Under the pieces are notes generated by a model that saw only the letters and a list, made by a program, of their open reading frames with translations, made no database searches and had not been told where the DNA came from. Shown piece after piece: positions 1-11,400 of a stretch of 64,000 nt of DNA. Positions within the stretch are counted from its first letter, which is position 1. Every line of letters begins with the position of its first letter. Both the position numbers and the translations under genes were made by a program. Origin of the DNA: Undaria pinnatifida (Eukaryota; Sar; Phaeophyceae; Laminariales; Alariaceae); the NCBI GenBank assembly GCA_012845835.1, contig JABAKD010000017.1, positions 8,732,942-8,796,941 on the forward strand, in the 5' to 3' direction.

Positions 1-484
1 ATACTCATATTTTTCTGAAAACCTCAAAGTGGTGAGATACGCGATGCATTCCTCCTCGGAACGGAACGGCCTCTTCCCTTGAACGGTGCTGGCTGGAGCT
101 GCTACTGCAACACGTGCCCCCTGCAGGTAGATTTTCCTCGAAACGCGGGTGTAATGGCCGACATCACCGCGGTGGGGGGCGATGCTTGTCTCGAGCAGCG
201 TAACGCACAGTTCGACGGCGGCGTATAATGTTCCACCAGCACTTGGAGAACAAAAGCGTTGGGGTTGCAAAATAGTAGAGGAGCCACTGGTGAAAGATGC
301 CCTGAACCGCTGTATTAATAGAAGATAAACATTCTCCCCTTATCGTAGCCTATTTTCAGGACTGCAACGGTTCGTGTTCGTCCACGCCGACAAAATCGTG
401 TGCCCTTGCCGTGTGCACCAACCTGTCGTCTAGGCAAACGGAATCGTGATCTACGTTTCTACATGGATTATTTTATCGTGCAAC
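1..484. other. No recognised feature
   Basis: Unique-looking sequence at the left edge. I see no convincing exon, RNA gene or repeat. It lies beyond the proposed stop codon of the large minus-strand gene, so it would be 3' flank if that model is right. Confidence 0.4.
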
Positions 485-1790
485 TGGAGCTTTTTCTTGA
501 TCACAGACAACTCCGACACGTGCGCCGTCACAGACAACTCCAACAATTTCCCATGAAGACTTCACTCCAAACTCTTGTCCACTACATCCATACGGTGTCG
601 AACGGAGCGGAGGAGTTCCTGGAACGCGAGGCATGATTAGTCCTTCGATATCGATCTTTTCACCGTTAAAACTTCAACGTTGCCCCAATTGTCAACAACT
701 CCAGCACTTGTCGCGTCGCAGACAGCTTCAATACTTGGCTCCATCATATGCAACTCCAACGCTTGCACCACCGCAGTTTCAGCCAACACCAGTCCAATCG
801 CAGACAACCCCAATATATTCTCAATCACGGACAACTCCGATCATTGCCTCATTACCGTGCCACCCCTTATCGTATCGTTAGTATCTTGCTAATGAGTTTG
901 ATGATATTCTTCGCCAGCAAAAGCTCGTGGCTGTGCCGGTCAACGAATATCCCCCGACAGAGGAGACCGAGGCATTTTCGACCGATCGATCTCTTTTTTT
1001 TGCTTCATCGTGACTTCGGCACCTGCGCCATCACATGCAACTCCAAAACTTGCGTCATGACAGGCAACGGCGACAGTTGACTCACCACAGCTCGATCCAT
1101 AATCAGCCCCATCGTGGACGACTCCAGCACCATCACAATCATGGACTGTCCAACACCAATACCTAGGTCTACCCCCCTATCTTGTTAGTGATGCTGTTAC
1201 AGGGGTTACAGGTATTCTGCGTGCCTTGAAACTCGTGGTCGGGTCAGTTCACGCAGGTCCGAAGAAAAAGAAAGGCAGGGCATTGTCAACCATTGTCTGT
1301 CGACTTGTTTACCTTGAACCTCCGGCACCAACTCCTGTCCATCACGAAAAGGTCCTACACCCCCCCCCCCATCAGCAGACAATGCCAGCGGTTGCCTCAT
1401 CAACACCTGACTTCAACACTTTCTCTATAGTCTAATCACAGACAATATTTTACAGCACTTGCCACCCCATCACAAACGATGTTTTACAGCACTTGCGTTA
1501 TCACAGCCAAATGTTCGCAACACCCGCCCCACTGTAGAAAACCCCAGCACCCGACTCAGTACAGAGCAAGTGTGTCAAGAGGCGACGGTTTTGGCGTGTG
1601 GTAGACGGCGGTGTAGACGGAAGATACTAGCGGACGTATTTCACTAACGGTGTCGGAACCTGTCCTCTCTTCACGTAATTGCCGCAAACAGCCCCCGCAC
1701 TTGCCCCATGCGAGACATGTTTGCCGCAAATGACTTCAACATTTGCCTCCTCCCAGACAGCCAACACCTGCGCTAATGCTGTTTCACCCG
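485..1790. repeat. Decayed ~30-bp minisatellite array
   Basis: A unit close to ATCACAGACAACTCCAACAC followed by TTGCC recurs many times with substitutions and variable spacers, for example near 490, 525, 690, 750, 790, 830, 1030, 1435, 1475 and 1735. The array yields several short overlapping open frames rich in Q, T, P and S, which I take as a by-product of the repeat and not as genes. Confidence 0.6.
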
Positions 1791-1804
1791 CAGTTCTCGT
1801 AGAA

Positions 1805-2180
1805 CAACATCAATTGGGTGCCGGACGGACGGTTGGGAAGATCCACAAGGCGCCTGACAGCTTGGCTTCGGATCAATGCGCCTGGTCGAATCTTCGTTGT
1901 AGACAAAGAAAAATTACACATCGCAGATTCATTTGGAGCTCTCGTTGACAACATCAAATAGGGGCCAGGGATGTTCTTATATAGTCTAGGCTAGGCTCGG
2001 CACGCTCGATCTTTGCATAGTGTATCCATTTTGGTTTTCTTACAATACCAGCCCCGTCAGTGCTTCAAGAGGAGCCTTCGTTGACAACGCTAATTGGGTG
2101 TCGGACGGAAGGGGCAAGGTCCACGAGGCGCCTAATGTGTCTGGCGGCTTGGGCCCTGTTCGGGTCAATCTGGCGATGAA
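1805..2180. repeat. Diverged direct duplication, two ~90-bp copies
   Basis: The segment from about 1808 (AATTGGGTGCCGGACGGACG and the following AGATCCACAAGGCGCC) recurs from about 2090 (AATTGGGTGTCGGACGGAAG, then AGGTCCACGAGGCGCC). The copies lie about 285 bp apart in direct orientation. No function is evident. Confidence 0.6.
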
Positions 2181-2312
2181 ACACAGACCTCGGTGGAGTG
2201 CTTTGCTTCGGCGAGACAACGTACTTGTGGCCCGCAGTCGACGTGTCCACTTCATGATGACTGCAGCTTTCTGCTCCGCAGCCTGGTTGGTGCGAACTAT
2301 GGTTGTCCGCGT

Positions 2313-2456
2313 TTATGCTCGTTGAGATGTTGATACGTTGGTCACGCTTGCGACGCCACCACTGTCTTCGTCTCGACTCGATGGTGGTGTCACGGGTTTG
2401 ATCAGTTTCTGGCTGATGGGGACTTGAGCCATCCCTCCTCCAGAGATCCGTACCCC
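2313..2456 (-). CDS. Proposed terminal exon with stop codon (channel C-terminus)
   Basis: Open from a CAG acceptor (ACATGCATCAG, exon starts GGGGTACGG) to TAA at 2313-2315, 47 codons plus stop. The translation starts GVRISGGGMAQVPISQ and ends SVTNVSTSQRA. It begins in phase 0, as required after the exon at 7820-7957. It is Ser/Thr/Pro-rich with no domain. Composition looks protein-like, and the stop lies close after it. The 5.4-kb intron before it could hide further exons, so its place as the last exon is inferred. Confidence 0.4.
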   Translation of the reverse strand, partial: GVRISGGGMAQVPISQKLIKPVTPPSSRDEDSGGVASVTNVSTSQRA

Positions 2457-5400
2457 CTGATGCATGTTCCAGGTCACGGAAACCCCTTCGTCGACGGACA
2501 TCGGATAAGTGTGGTAGCGTGGGAGCAGTGTGTGTAGGCGGTAGCGCAGCGTTTGGCAAATTTATGCGTCGAACGGCGTGAGCACATCGATGACGTGCCT
2601 GGCATGTCATTTTAGAGCTGATGATTATCCTATTCGAGTGTTGTGACATGATAGCACCTTTACGACTGGAATGGAGATGCACTAAACCTGCAAGTAGATT
2701 GCCTCCGAAGCGTGAGTTCACTTTTGCAAAGTAGGAAAGTGGACAAGCCTCCGTATTTAACTGTATCCATTCGGCCCAACTGCCCAAAAAAGGGATTTCA
2801 CGGTCGTCCATTGGCGTGCCTACGTGAGCTAGCACAAATGAGTATGAGTGCGGTAAGTGCACGAGCCTGCAGGACTACTTGGTATTGTATGTAACGCTAC
2901 ATGGTGGGTTTAGCACTATTATACTGTGCACAACCCATCCAGCTCCAATCTTAGGCTGTTTTCCGCATACAATTGCATGCATGCCATACTTAAGTGCCGA
3001 GGTATCCCACGATAGGGGAACAGCGGAAGTTCCTAAGAAGTTTCTGACCACGTTGCATGAGGAGCTCAATATCTCACGCGAAGCATGACATCGAACGTAA
3101 CATCAAACGTACTCAATGCCTGCTACGAAAGAGGTGTCACTTATCGTCTGAAATGATTTCTGAGTGACGGGGCTCCTTAACCCCAAATCGTCGGAGTTGG
3201 TCCACGTTTTTGCATGAGTTTCGTTGCACACCTAGGCCGTAGGATTTTTCAATCCGGTAGCAGTCATTTTTTGTCCAAAACCAGCTTTGGGAGGGATCTC
3301 AAGCTCCCAAACTGAGGAACCTAAGAAAAAACCAATGGTTGGTGCACCTCTAACGTAGCGCGGGCCACTCGCCCGCGTAATCCGACCAATACATCTATGC
3401 GCTAGTCCTAAAACAAATGTAGTCGTAAAAATACATCAATAGCCGGTAGTTCCTCACTTGAGGCGCACAACCAACCAGAACGCCAGAAATGTTCGTTTGG
3501 CCCAAAACGTTCAACCTATAGAGGGATGGCCCTGCCACAACTACTACTAGAACATGTTGCCGGTCCAATCATAGCTTGTTTCGCGCATACGAAAGGAAGA
3601 AGCGCGACATGTACGTATCGTTCACCTGTGGCAGCGTATCGTGTCCACTACACGATCGTATATGTCTCCCACCGTGCCGTGCGAGTCTTGACCGGACGTG
3701 TTCAGCTCCCAATCGTGATTTTCGCAGACACTTTTGCAGGCAGATCAAGGACGCGGCAATTGTTGATAGATTTATAGTTTTCCCGCTAAACAAAAATCAA
3801 CGCGAAATCGAGAAATATTTTGTTGTGACGGCGTAGGGTATCCACGGCAAGACCCTGCATATCTCTCGCCGTCCCGTGTGACTCCTGGCCAGGCGGGACC
3901 AGCTCCCAGTCGTGTTCTTCCTAGACGCTGCCGCCTACCGAAAGAAAGTCCTACAAGTTGATGATAGCTGATGAACGCGAAGAGGTTGCTCACAATGGTA
4001 GTAGGCACATAGGTATGTTGATTGCAGTTACATTTAACCTGCTGCGCTAGATCCAATTGACAGTTGTCCCAATCGCCATTTTTGCAGACGCTGGCGCCGA
4101 CCGGAAATGAGACTCACGCCAACGACGGTTACTTGTATCATGCTGCGCGAGTTCGTGGCGAGAGCCATCCCAATCGTGGTGTATGCCGACGATGCCGAGC
4201 AGACGTATCAGCGGCCGCCGCATCGCACACAACGTTGCCACCAACCTACAACTCCACATAAATCTGCAAGGACAAATTGCTTGAAAATACAGTGCTACAT
4301 CTATTTCAATAACAAACGACTAAGCCTAACGGAACCCAGGGATAGCAACCCTATATCCGTGACCCAGACTGCGTCGTGTGATTGATAACGTAGTTGCCAC
4401 GCTTTTGCGTGAGGTGCCGTGAGAGGCCTCCCAATCGTTAGGCGTACGCGTACTGCCGCATGCGTCCACACCTGAGTAGCAATCCGAGAGCGGTTGTTGC
4501 CATTTCTGCTAGATCTTGGCCGGAATCCCCGTCACTCCTTGCGTTCTCCAATGAACGAAAACCTGAGTTGGACGCAGACGACAGAAGCCCTCAGTCGACG
4601 CGTGCTACGATAGAGGTGCACCACGTTTTTTATGAGGTTCCTCAATTTGGGAGGTTAAGACATGTCCTTCTTGACCCAAAAAACTGATTGGGAAAAACAT
4701 AAAGCAACTACCGGAGGAAATATTCTATGGCCTAGGTACACGGCGAGAATTAGGCAAACAAAACCACCTATTTCCGGCGATTTTGGCTTAAGGAGCCTCG
4801 TGGTTTAGAAAACGTTTTAGACGAAAAGTGATACCTCTATCGTAGCACGCGACGGATTCCACGATAGCACCCCACCAAAACCAGTGATTTTATGTAACGA
4901 ACGTTTCATGGCTGCTCGACACGAGGAAGGGTTTCATGAACAAAATGTCTTCGTGTGGGTTTTGGTTTGCAAAGGACTATCGAACGATAACGTCGGGGCA
5001 GCAAGGGCTATTGTATTTCAGGAAATACGGCCAGGAGCTACTTGTTATAAGGCTTAGTTTGGTTAAGCTGTTGGTCAACCTTTTGCAAGTGGTCGAACGG
5101 ACTAAAACCCTACTAGACCAAATACCTTAGCATACGTTCAAAACCGGCGATTTCGTTAGGTAAAAGTTGTAGGGGCTACCGTAGAACGATTCACGCGTGA
5201 GTCGGGCTCAGCCCATAGCGGTAGGAAGGTTAGGCAAACATATTTCTTAACCGATCTTCTCAACTGAGGAATCGTCCTATCACTCTGTCAGTAAATATAA
5301 GCAACATTTCATTTTAATATTAATGCACAAATGTTGCTTATAATCCTGAACGTAGTGGTATAGAGCATGGGTCCTCGAATCAGAAGCGCTTACCTGTAGT

Positions 5401-8400
5401 TCGACCCCAGGCTCAATACCTTTTTTGTGTGCCGAAAACAAACGGTTTATTATGCTATTATTGCTAAAAATGTTTCTCAAACGCAGTTTCTGTTTACGTT
5501 TTTCTCGATTGCTGCTGCTTGACGGTACGCGCTGCTCAGTCCGCCGTTTCCTATCTACTTGGAAGCTTGAGCACCGTATCCCTACACGATGATTCTTATG
5601 TGCCAGGAACAAAACGAGCCTTTGTGTATATAGGACGGGGGGGGGGGAGAGGAAGAGGAAGAACGGAGATGCGCAGACCTCTGGCTGGGGTGGCCAACCC
5701 AGTGACTTCCTCGATCTGCCGACAATCCCTGAAAGAACCCCGACGCGCTTGTGCTCGACTCGGTCTTGCCAACCTACTCGAGAGGTGTGCTCTCAGCAGT
5801 GAGAGGGGAAGACAACATTTTGCGCTCATCTACCCCCGAGCCCAAAATTCTCTCCCCAGGCCCTGCCTAATTCTCCCTTACAATACACCGTGACATGCCG
5901 ATCACCACATCTGAGTGTACCGTTATTTCGTTTACCGGAAAATCTATCCTAAATGATCTTTTTTGAAATTATCTCAATAGGGGGGGGGGGTATTGTATCG
6001 CAGGAATACAGTCTCGATTTGATAGCAGTGGTGGAAGTGTTCGTACCCCCTTGGTCATGGTGTTGCTGATCGTGTTTCGCTATTATTTCTTATAACAAAT
6101 TGCCATTGAACGATTACCATTGGACGATTACCATTAAACGATTGCCATTGGACGATTACCATTATTGGACGATTACCGTTGGGCGATTACCATTGGACGA
6201 TTACCATTGCACGCGTGCTACGACGGTAGAAGTGCACCAACCATTGGTTTTTCTGAGTTTTCCTCAACTTAGGAGCTTCAGACCTCTCCCAAAGACTTAT
6301 TTGAACAAAAAGAGAAACATTAAACTGCCGCCGGATGAAAAATTCCCATGACCTAGGTACACGTCGACAATCGTAGACAAAAAAATGGCGTGTTCCCGAC
6401 CAGTCTGGGTTAAGGAACCTCGTCATTCAGAAACCATTTCAGCCAAAAAAAGGGTATACCTCTACCGTAGCACATGCTGCTAATAGGACGGTAAACGTGC
6501 GTCAACCTTTGCTCTGGCCTCCCGAGGGTGGTTGCTTAATAAAGTGCTCTTCTGCGCCTCACACAAAAAACGATTAGTCTAATTAGTCGAGTAAAATGAA
6601 GGTTCAGCCCGATCACCATTCCCATGGGATAGGTATAAATAATTGTCATATTTCTCACAAAAAAGAATGGCATTCCAAATTATTTGGGTGGAGGAGCCCA
6701 GTTTTCCGTGAAGTATAGTCTACTTGCCAAAAATATACCATGTCTAGCGTAGCACGTATCCAAGTCCGCTTTCAGGTTGAGGTATTCGAAGTAGAGACCG
6801 CCATGTGAGGAGTCTCAGGACCACCATGTTCGCACCGACCGTAGAATGGGCCTCGAAGACCCATCCCATGCACCGGTCACTCGAAAGCTTATACTAAACA
6901 CCCACCAAATCGCAATCAAAGATTGGTTTTTTAGGTCGTGTACTCCCATCTCAGATTTGAACGGGGATGGTGCATCCTGTCGATTCTTCCCTACTCGGCC
7001 TCCGGATAGCATGGCAAATAGCTTGCCTCGGAGGAAGCAGAGGGGGGCTTTTGGGGTGTCGTATTGGTGCACCTTCGGCTGGTGGTTGCACAGGCTTGCA
7101 CGGCTCTTTTTATTCTACGAGTACGCGTCATCAAGACTTACGGGCACAGGCTCCACTGCTGCTACGATGCGCCGCAAAACCGCACTGCAGCCTCTGTACA
7201 GCATTGCTGTGCACACTTCGCTGCTGGTGCCTATTTCTTACACAGGCGCTCACCTTCGACCATAATGTCCATGAAGGTACATGCAAGCCCCAGTACCTTG
7301 TTGATAACATACGATTGCGGGGGTTCCCGAGCGACGTACGGGATACATTTTGACGTCAGCCGTGATAGCTTCGTTGTTAGGTATCAGCGGTTCGATGCAA
7401 GTACTCCGGTGTGTATGTCCAGAACGAAAGGCGTAGTAGATGCTTGCTCCTTCCACGGGTGACTATTTCTGTATACGTGTGTTAGACTCGGACTAGTCAC
7501 CAGTAGTAGTAGCAGTAGTAGTAGCAGTAGTAGTAGCAGTAGCTGCAATAAAGTAGTAGTCTAATATTAGTAGTAGTTGTAGTTGTAGTAGTAGAAGTAG
7601 TTGTTGTTGTGGCAGTAGCTGCAATAAAGTAGTAGTAGTCGTAGTAGAAGTAGTAGTAGTTGTAGTAGTAGCTGCAATAAAGTAGTAGTAGTAGTAGCAG
7701 CAGTAGTAGCAAGACGAGGAGGAATGGCTGCAGTAGCAGTGTTTTCAGTATGGACAGATCGATCAACACTGGAACAGAGAAATGTTAGGGTGGAAAGTCT
7801 CTCACTCTGATATGCGCACCTCTTTCGACGATAGTTTTGACCCAGACGGTGAATGTCCTCCATCGAATCCCGAACCCTCGGAGACTCGCTTCTCCGCTGT
7901 TATGACAAGCTCCTGCATAAGTTCGGTATACCATTTGTTTCGAGATGGCGGAGGAGGCTGTTTGAAAAAGGTAATACAGTAGTCTAGTTGAAGCCACGGT
8001 TTCGCAATATTAATTCGTCAACAGTAGGATTGCTAAGATAATCGCCATCCAGCCTTCGCCGGTGCTCCAGAAAACACATACTGGGGCAATTGGTCGTTAG
8101 TGTCGACGACGTTGAGCGTATTTGTGCTTCGTGGGCTCGGGGATGACGGCACTGGATTGGACGAGAAGCCAATGGGTTGACGAAAGGCGTAGGGCACGAA
8201 CCAGTAAAGGCTACGCTGCAGAAAATGTAGCTATGATGTAGCCGTATGCTGCCTCAGAGTCCCCGCAGTACGTACGAGGGCAATCAATGATGCAGGGGTG
8301 TGCATGGCAGACATTTGGCCGCGTACATTTAGGTTAATCTCGACTGCCTTGTTCGTGACGACCACACATTGTTTTGACCCATGTAGTACCCAGTCATGCC

Positions 8401-11400
8401 ACGTAGAAGCTTGCCGCCAACGCTTGCTACTGCAAACCGTCTGCGCTATTCTTATCCTATGCCAGATTTTCCCATTGGTCACTCCTACCGGACTTGAAAA
8501 AATCGATTGATTGTTGACAAAAAAACTCACTACTCCTCACTCTTGCCAATCGACGTAATGCGGCGTGTTTTAAACAGATAATAGTTGGTTTTGGTCACGG
8601 TTCCGGACAATAATGTTTCCCTGAGGAACGGCTCCAAACGGATATGAAAATTAGCACCCTACTATAACTGTTCGACGTACTCTCCACGGAAGGCCTCTCC
8701 TGGTATGCTATGGCACTGTTCTACGCCGGACACCCGAAGGCCCTAGGGCATCACCGATGGCGTAAATAACGCGTACACATCTACAGCTGCAGCCTGACTG
8801 TAGCACCGTCGATTCGTATTTCATGTGAATAAGATTCAGCAGTTATGGTGTGACTGTACCTCCCCCAACGCCTCTCCTGGAATGGTCTCTCCAGTTTCCG
8901 GCAATGGCGGTGTGCGGTTGTCCTCAATGTCGCACTGGAGTATTATCTCCGTTAGACAGGCAATGGCAATCTTTCGGGCGGAAGGTCCTAACGGTCGCAG
9001 GGGGGACGGCCGGGGCAATAACTTCAAGTTAAATTTGCCCAAGCGATGGATTTCGGGCCAAGGCTATTGTAGGGGCAACAGTCCCAGGGCTTTTCTCTCC
9101 GTGGGTCAGGGCAATTTGCTCGGGTGGATATCCTGTTACGCTGCATGCACAAACGTGTAAGTTTTTTATACGCTGGACCAGTCCAATAAATTGGCGCAAT
9201 GTCTGCCTTGAGTGCGATCTCGGGCCGGTCGTGTTAGCGGCCTGTACTATTTTGTGGTGAGAATGGGTGTACTCCCCTTGATATAGCTCGAGGTTGCGCT
9301 ATAGAAGGCTCACAGGGCACACCTGTGCCACTGCATCCATTTCACAAGAGATACAACGCCGTGCCGTGTACGTTGAGTGCCGTGGACAACCGTGGCCGAA
9401 AAAAATGTTGACTCACACACATATAGTCCACACACAAACAGAAAAACTCATTCAAGGCACCCTACCCCCGTACGCGATCCGACATGAAGAGTTTTGTTTT
9501 CCTTGAAAAACCAAGAAAAAAAGGCTCGCGCTTCGCGCAGGCGCGCATCATTATTATCACAACTTAGCACTTTCGAACCTCACCTAAGGCGTAACCACCA
9601 GGCGTTTCATCGGTCTTCAACGCGGCGACCCTCGCAAGGTGCACCAACATGCCTGCCGCCACCAACACTCTCGGTCCGTCACTACCCAAAACGGCAACTT
9701 GGTGCGCTAGCGCCGCGCCAAACCTGGCAGATCTCTCAGGTTGGGGTAGAAGCTCGTTAAAAGGTGATGATTCTTCCCCGCCCGAATGCCGCCGTATCCA
9801 TCTGCGTACAGGATTGTTGTAGCTGCGACTGCTCCTGAATTCGTCACCCCCTAAATAGGTGGAGCTGTGTGGACATCCGGCTAGGCCCCCTTCCAGCATC
9901 GCGGTTACCTGGAAGCGTGAATAGGTTGGTTAAATTGCTGTGCAAATGTTGTCGGATTTGTTTTGCACTCGAACGTGTATATTAGCTTCGTGATATTTCG
10001 ATGTAAAAGGCATTTGTTTTCGTGTTGTAGTCTCAAACGTGCCTGCAAGCGCTGGTGTTTCTACTGCAATTGAAGCTGCGTGACATAAACTTACCATGCT
10101 GTTGGGGGTTTGTGGTGTTCCGGCGGTGCATCATATACCCAACACCTAAATTTGCAATTTACGATTATTCAACTTGTGCTTTACTCCGTGCTGCGGCGTT
10201 TGTTTATGCACTGACCGGGCGCGTTTTCTCGCTGTGAGCGACGCTCATTGACGGCACGAACATATTCCACGTCGATAGTAAGGTCGATATTTAAAAGAGC
10301 CACATATACTGCAACCATTCACTCAGGATCTCGTCGAAACATGGACCTTTCCTGCGTCGTACACACTGCGCAGACACCACACTCGTGTATCCCCGCACCT
10401 GGCTTAAGAAGTAGTCCCTTGTAATTTCGGTAGCCAAAACAACCACCTGCTTAGTTGGTTGCTGTTCTTCCGCCCCTTCGTTCCAATCCATTGCCCACAC
10501 TCCCTCCTTAGCCGATTTCCCCGGACGACGCTTCTGCCACACTTTCTTGGTTGTACGTTCAGGCCTGGTGTTGCTCCAACCACCATCTCCACGACGCCTA
10601 TCATCCTTTCTCCACCATGCACCTCCCTTGTCTTCGTTGGTTCCGGCTTTAGGATATACGCCAGAGCTGGAACGTCCGACGTTCCACCACCAGAGGGTTT
10701 CCTTGGGGGATTGCCCAACGGGAGGGCAGAGAGAACCTCCCAACGCTAACCGCGCTAACAGAGTGAAGCCACAACGTTCCTCGTCGTCGTTGCCGCCTCT
10801 TTTCCACCGTGTGGCTAAAAGTACCGCAAAGTTACCCCCACCGCAGGTTTCGAATTCAGAACGTGGAACGCGCTGCGCCGACGTGCCGCCATGCATTGAA
10901 ACCCCTGGCACCCGAGAAACGCCTTCCACAGACGTACTCGTCCGACCGGCGGTTATGCTCCCCATGATCTCTGGCGCAAATCTCGGAGAGCTTGAAAGTG
11001 ACCGTTGAAGTGCTGATTTCGAGACTGCGCCGCTGTACAGTGTCTCGTTCGCGTCTATGGTGCTCAGTCGGGAAATGCTTCCTCCCCTTTCCCCATAGGT
11101 GCTGCTGTAACCCGACCTAAGAGACGTACCCACACTGGTGTACGCTGAGGACGAATCTATGCTGGGCCGTCGGGGTTCTGACCACGGAATTGCCTTTTTG
11201 CCGTTTCTCGATGGGTATGTTGGGGCTGCTGCCGCCCCTTTCGGTCGCATAAGTGGAGATACAAGGTTACTTGCCAGCGATGTTGGGGATACTCCGGATA
11301 CCTCTGGTCCCTTAGCAGCGGCAACGTGGACGGCCGAACCATGAGACAAAGCAGAACTTCTTTTGCGGTGACCTGAAATCCTCCCGCTGGCGGCGTAAGA

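Larger units (their letters stand above)
2457..7819 (-). other. Intron between the last two proposed exons
   Basis: Contains MITE copies near 4.6 and 6.2-6.8 kb, a 14-bp minisatellite at 6.1 kb, homopolymer G tracts near 5637 and 5980, and a triplet microsatellite at 7.5-7.7 kb. MITE-like fragments also occur near 3.12-3.37 kb, one inverted. No supported exon was seen, although open frames near 5.6 and 6.8-7.1 kb were considered. Confidence 0.4.

Noticed and set aside
2065-2862. 265-codon minus-strand open frame
   Set aside because: Contains one half of a direct duplication, has no recognisable motif, and overlaps a better candidate (the terminal exon in another frame) that has a splice acceptor and correct phase.
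7497-7863. Leu/Tyr/Thr-rich minus-strand frames
   Set aside because: Triplet microsatellite translation. The true exon here (7820-7957) is in a different frame.
8231-8530. Minus-strand 99-codon frame as a tail exon
   Set aside because: The acceptor region is purine-rich and the flanking exons at 8860 and 7957 join in phase without it.
10404-10718. Alternative minus-strand frame over the large tail exon
   Set aside because: It looks partly protein-like, but the main frame is open across the whole exon and ends in a natural-looking sequence before a phase-correct donor.
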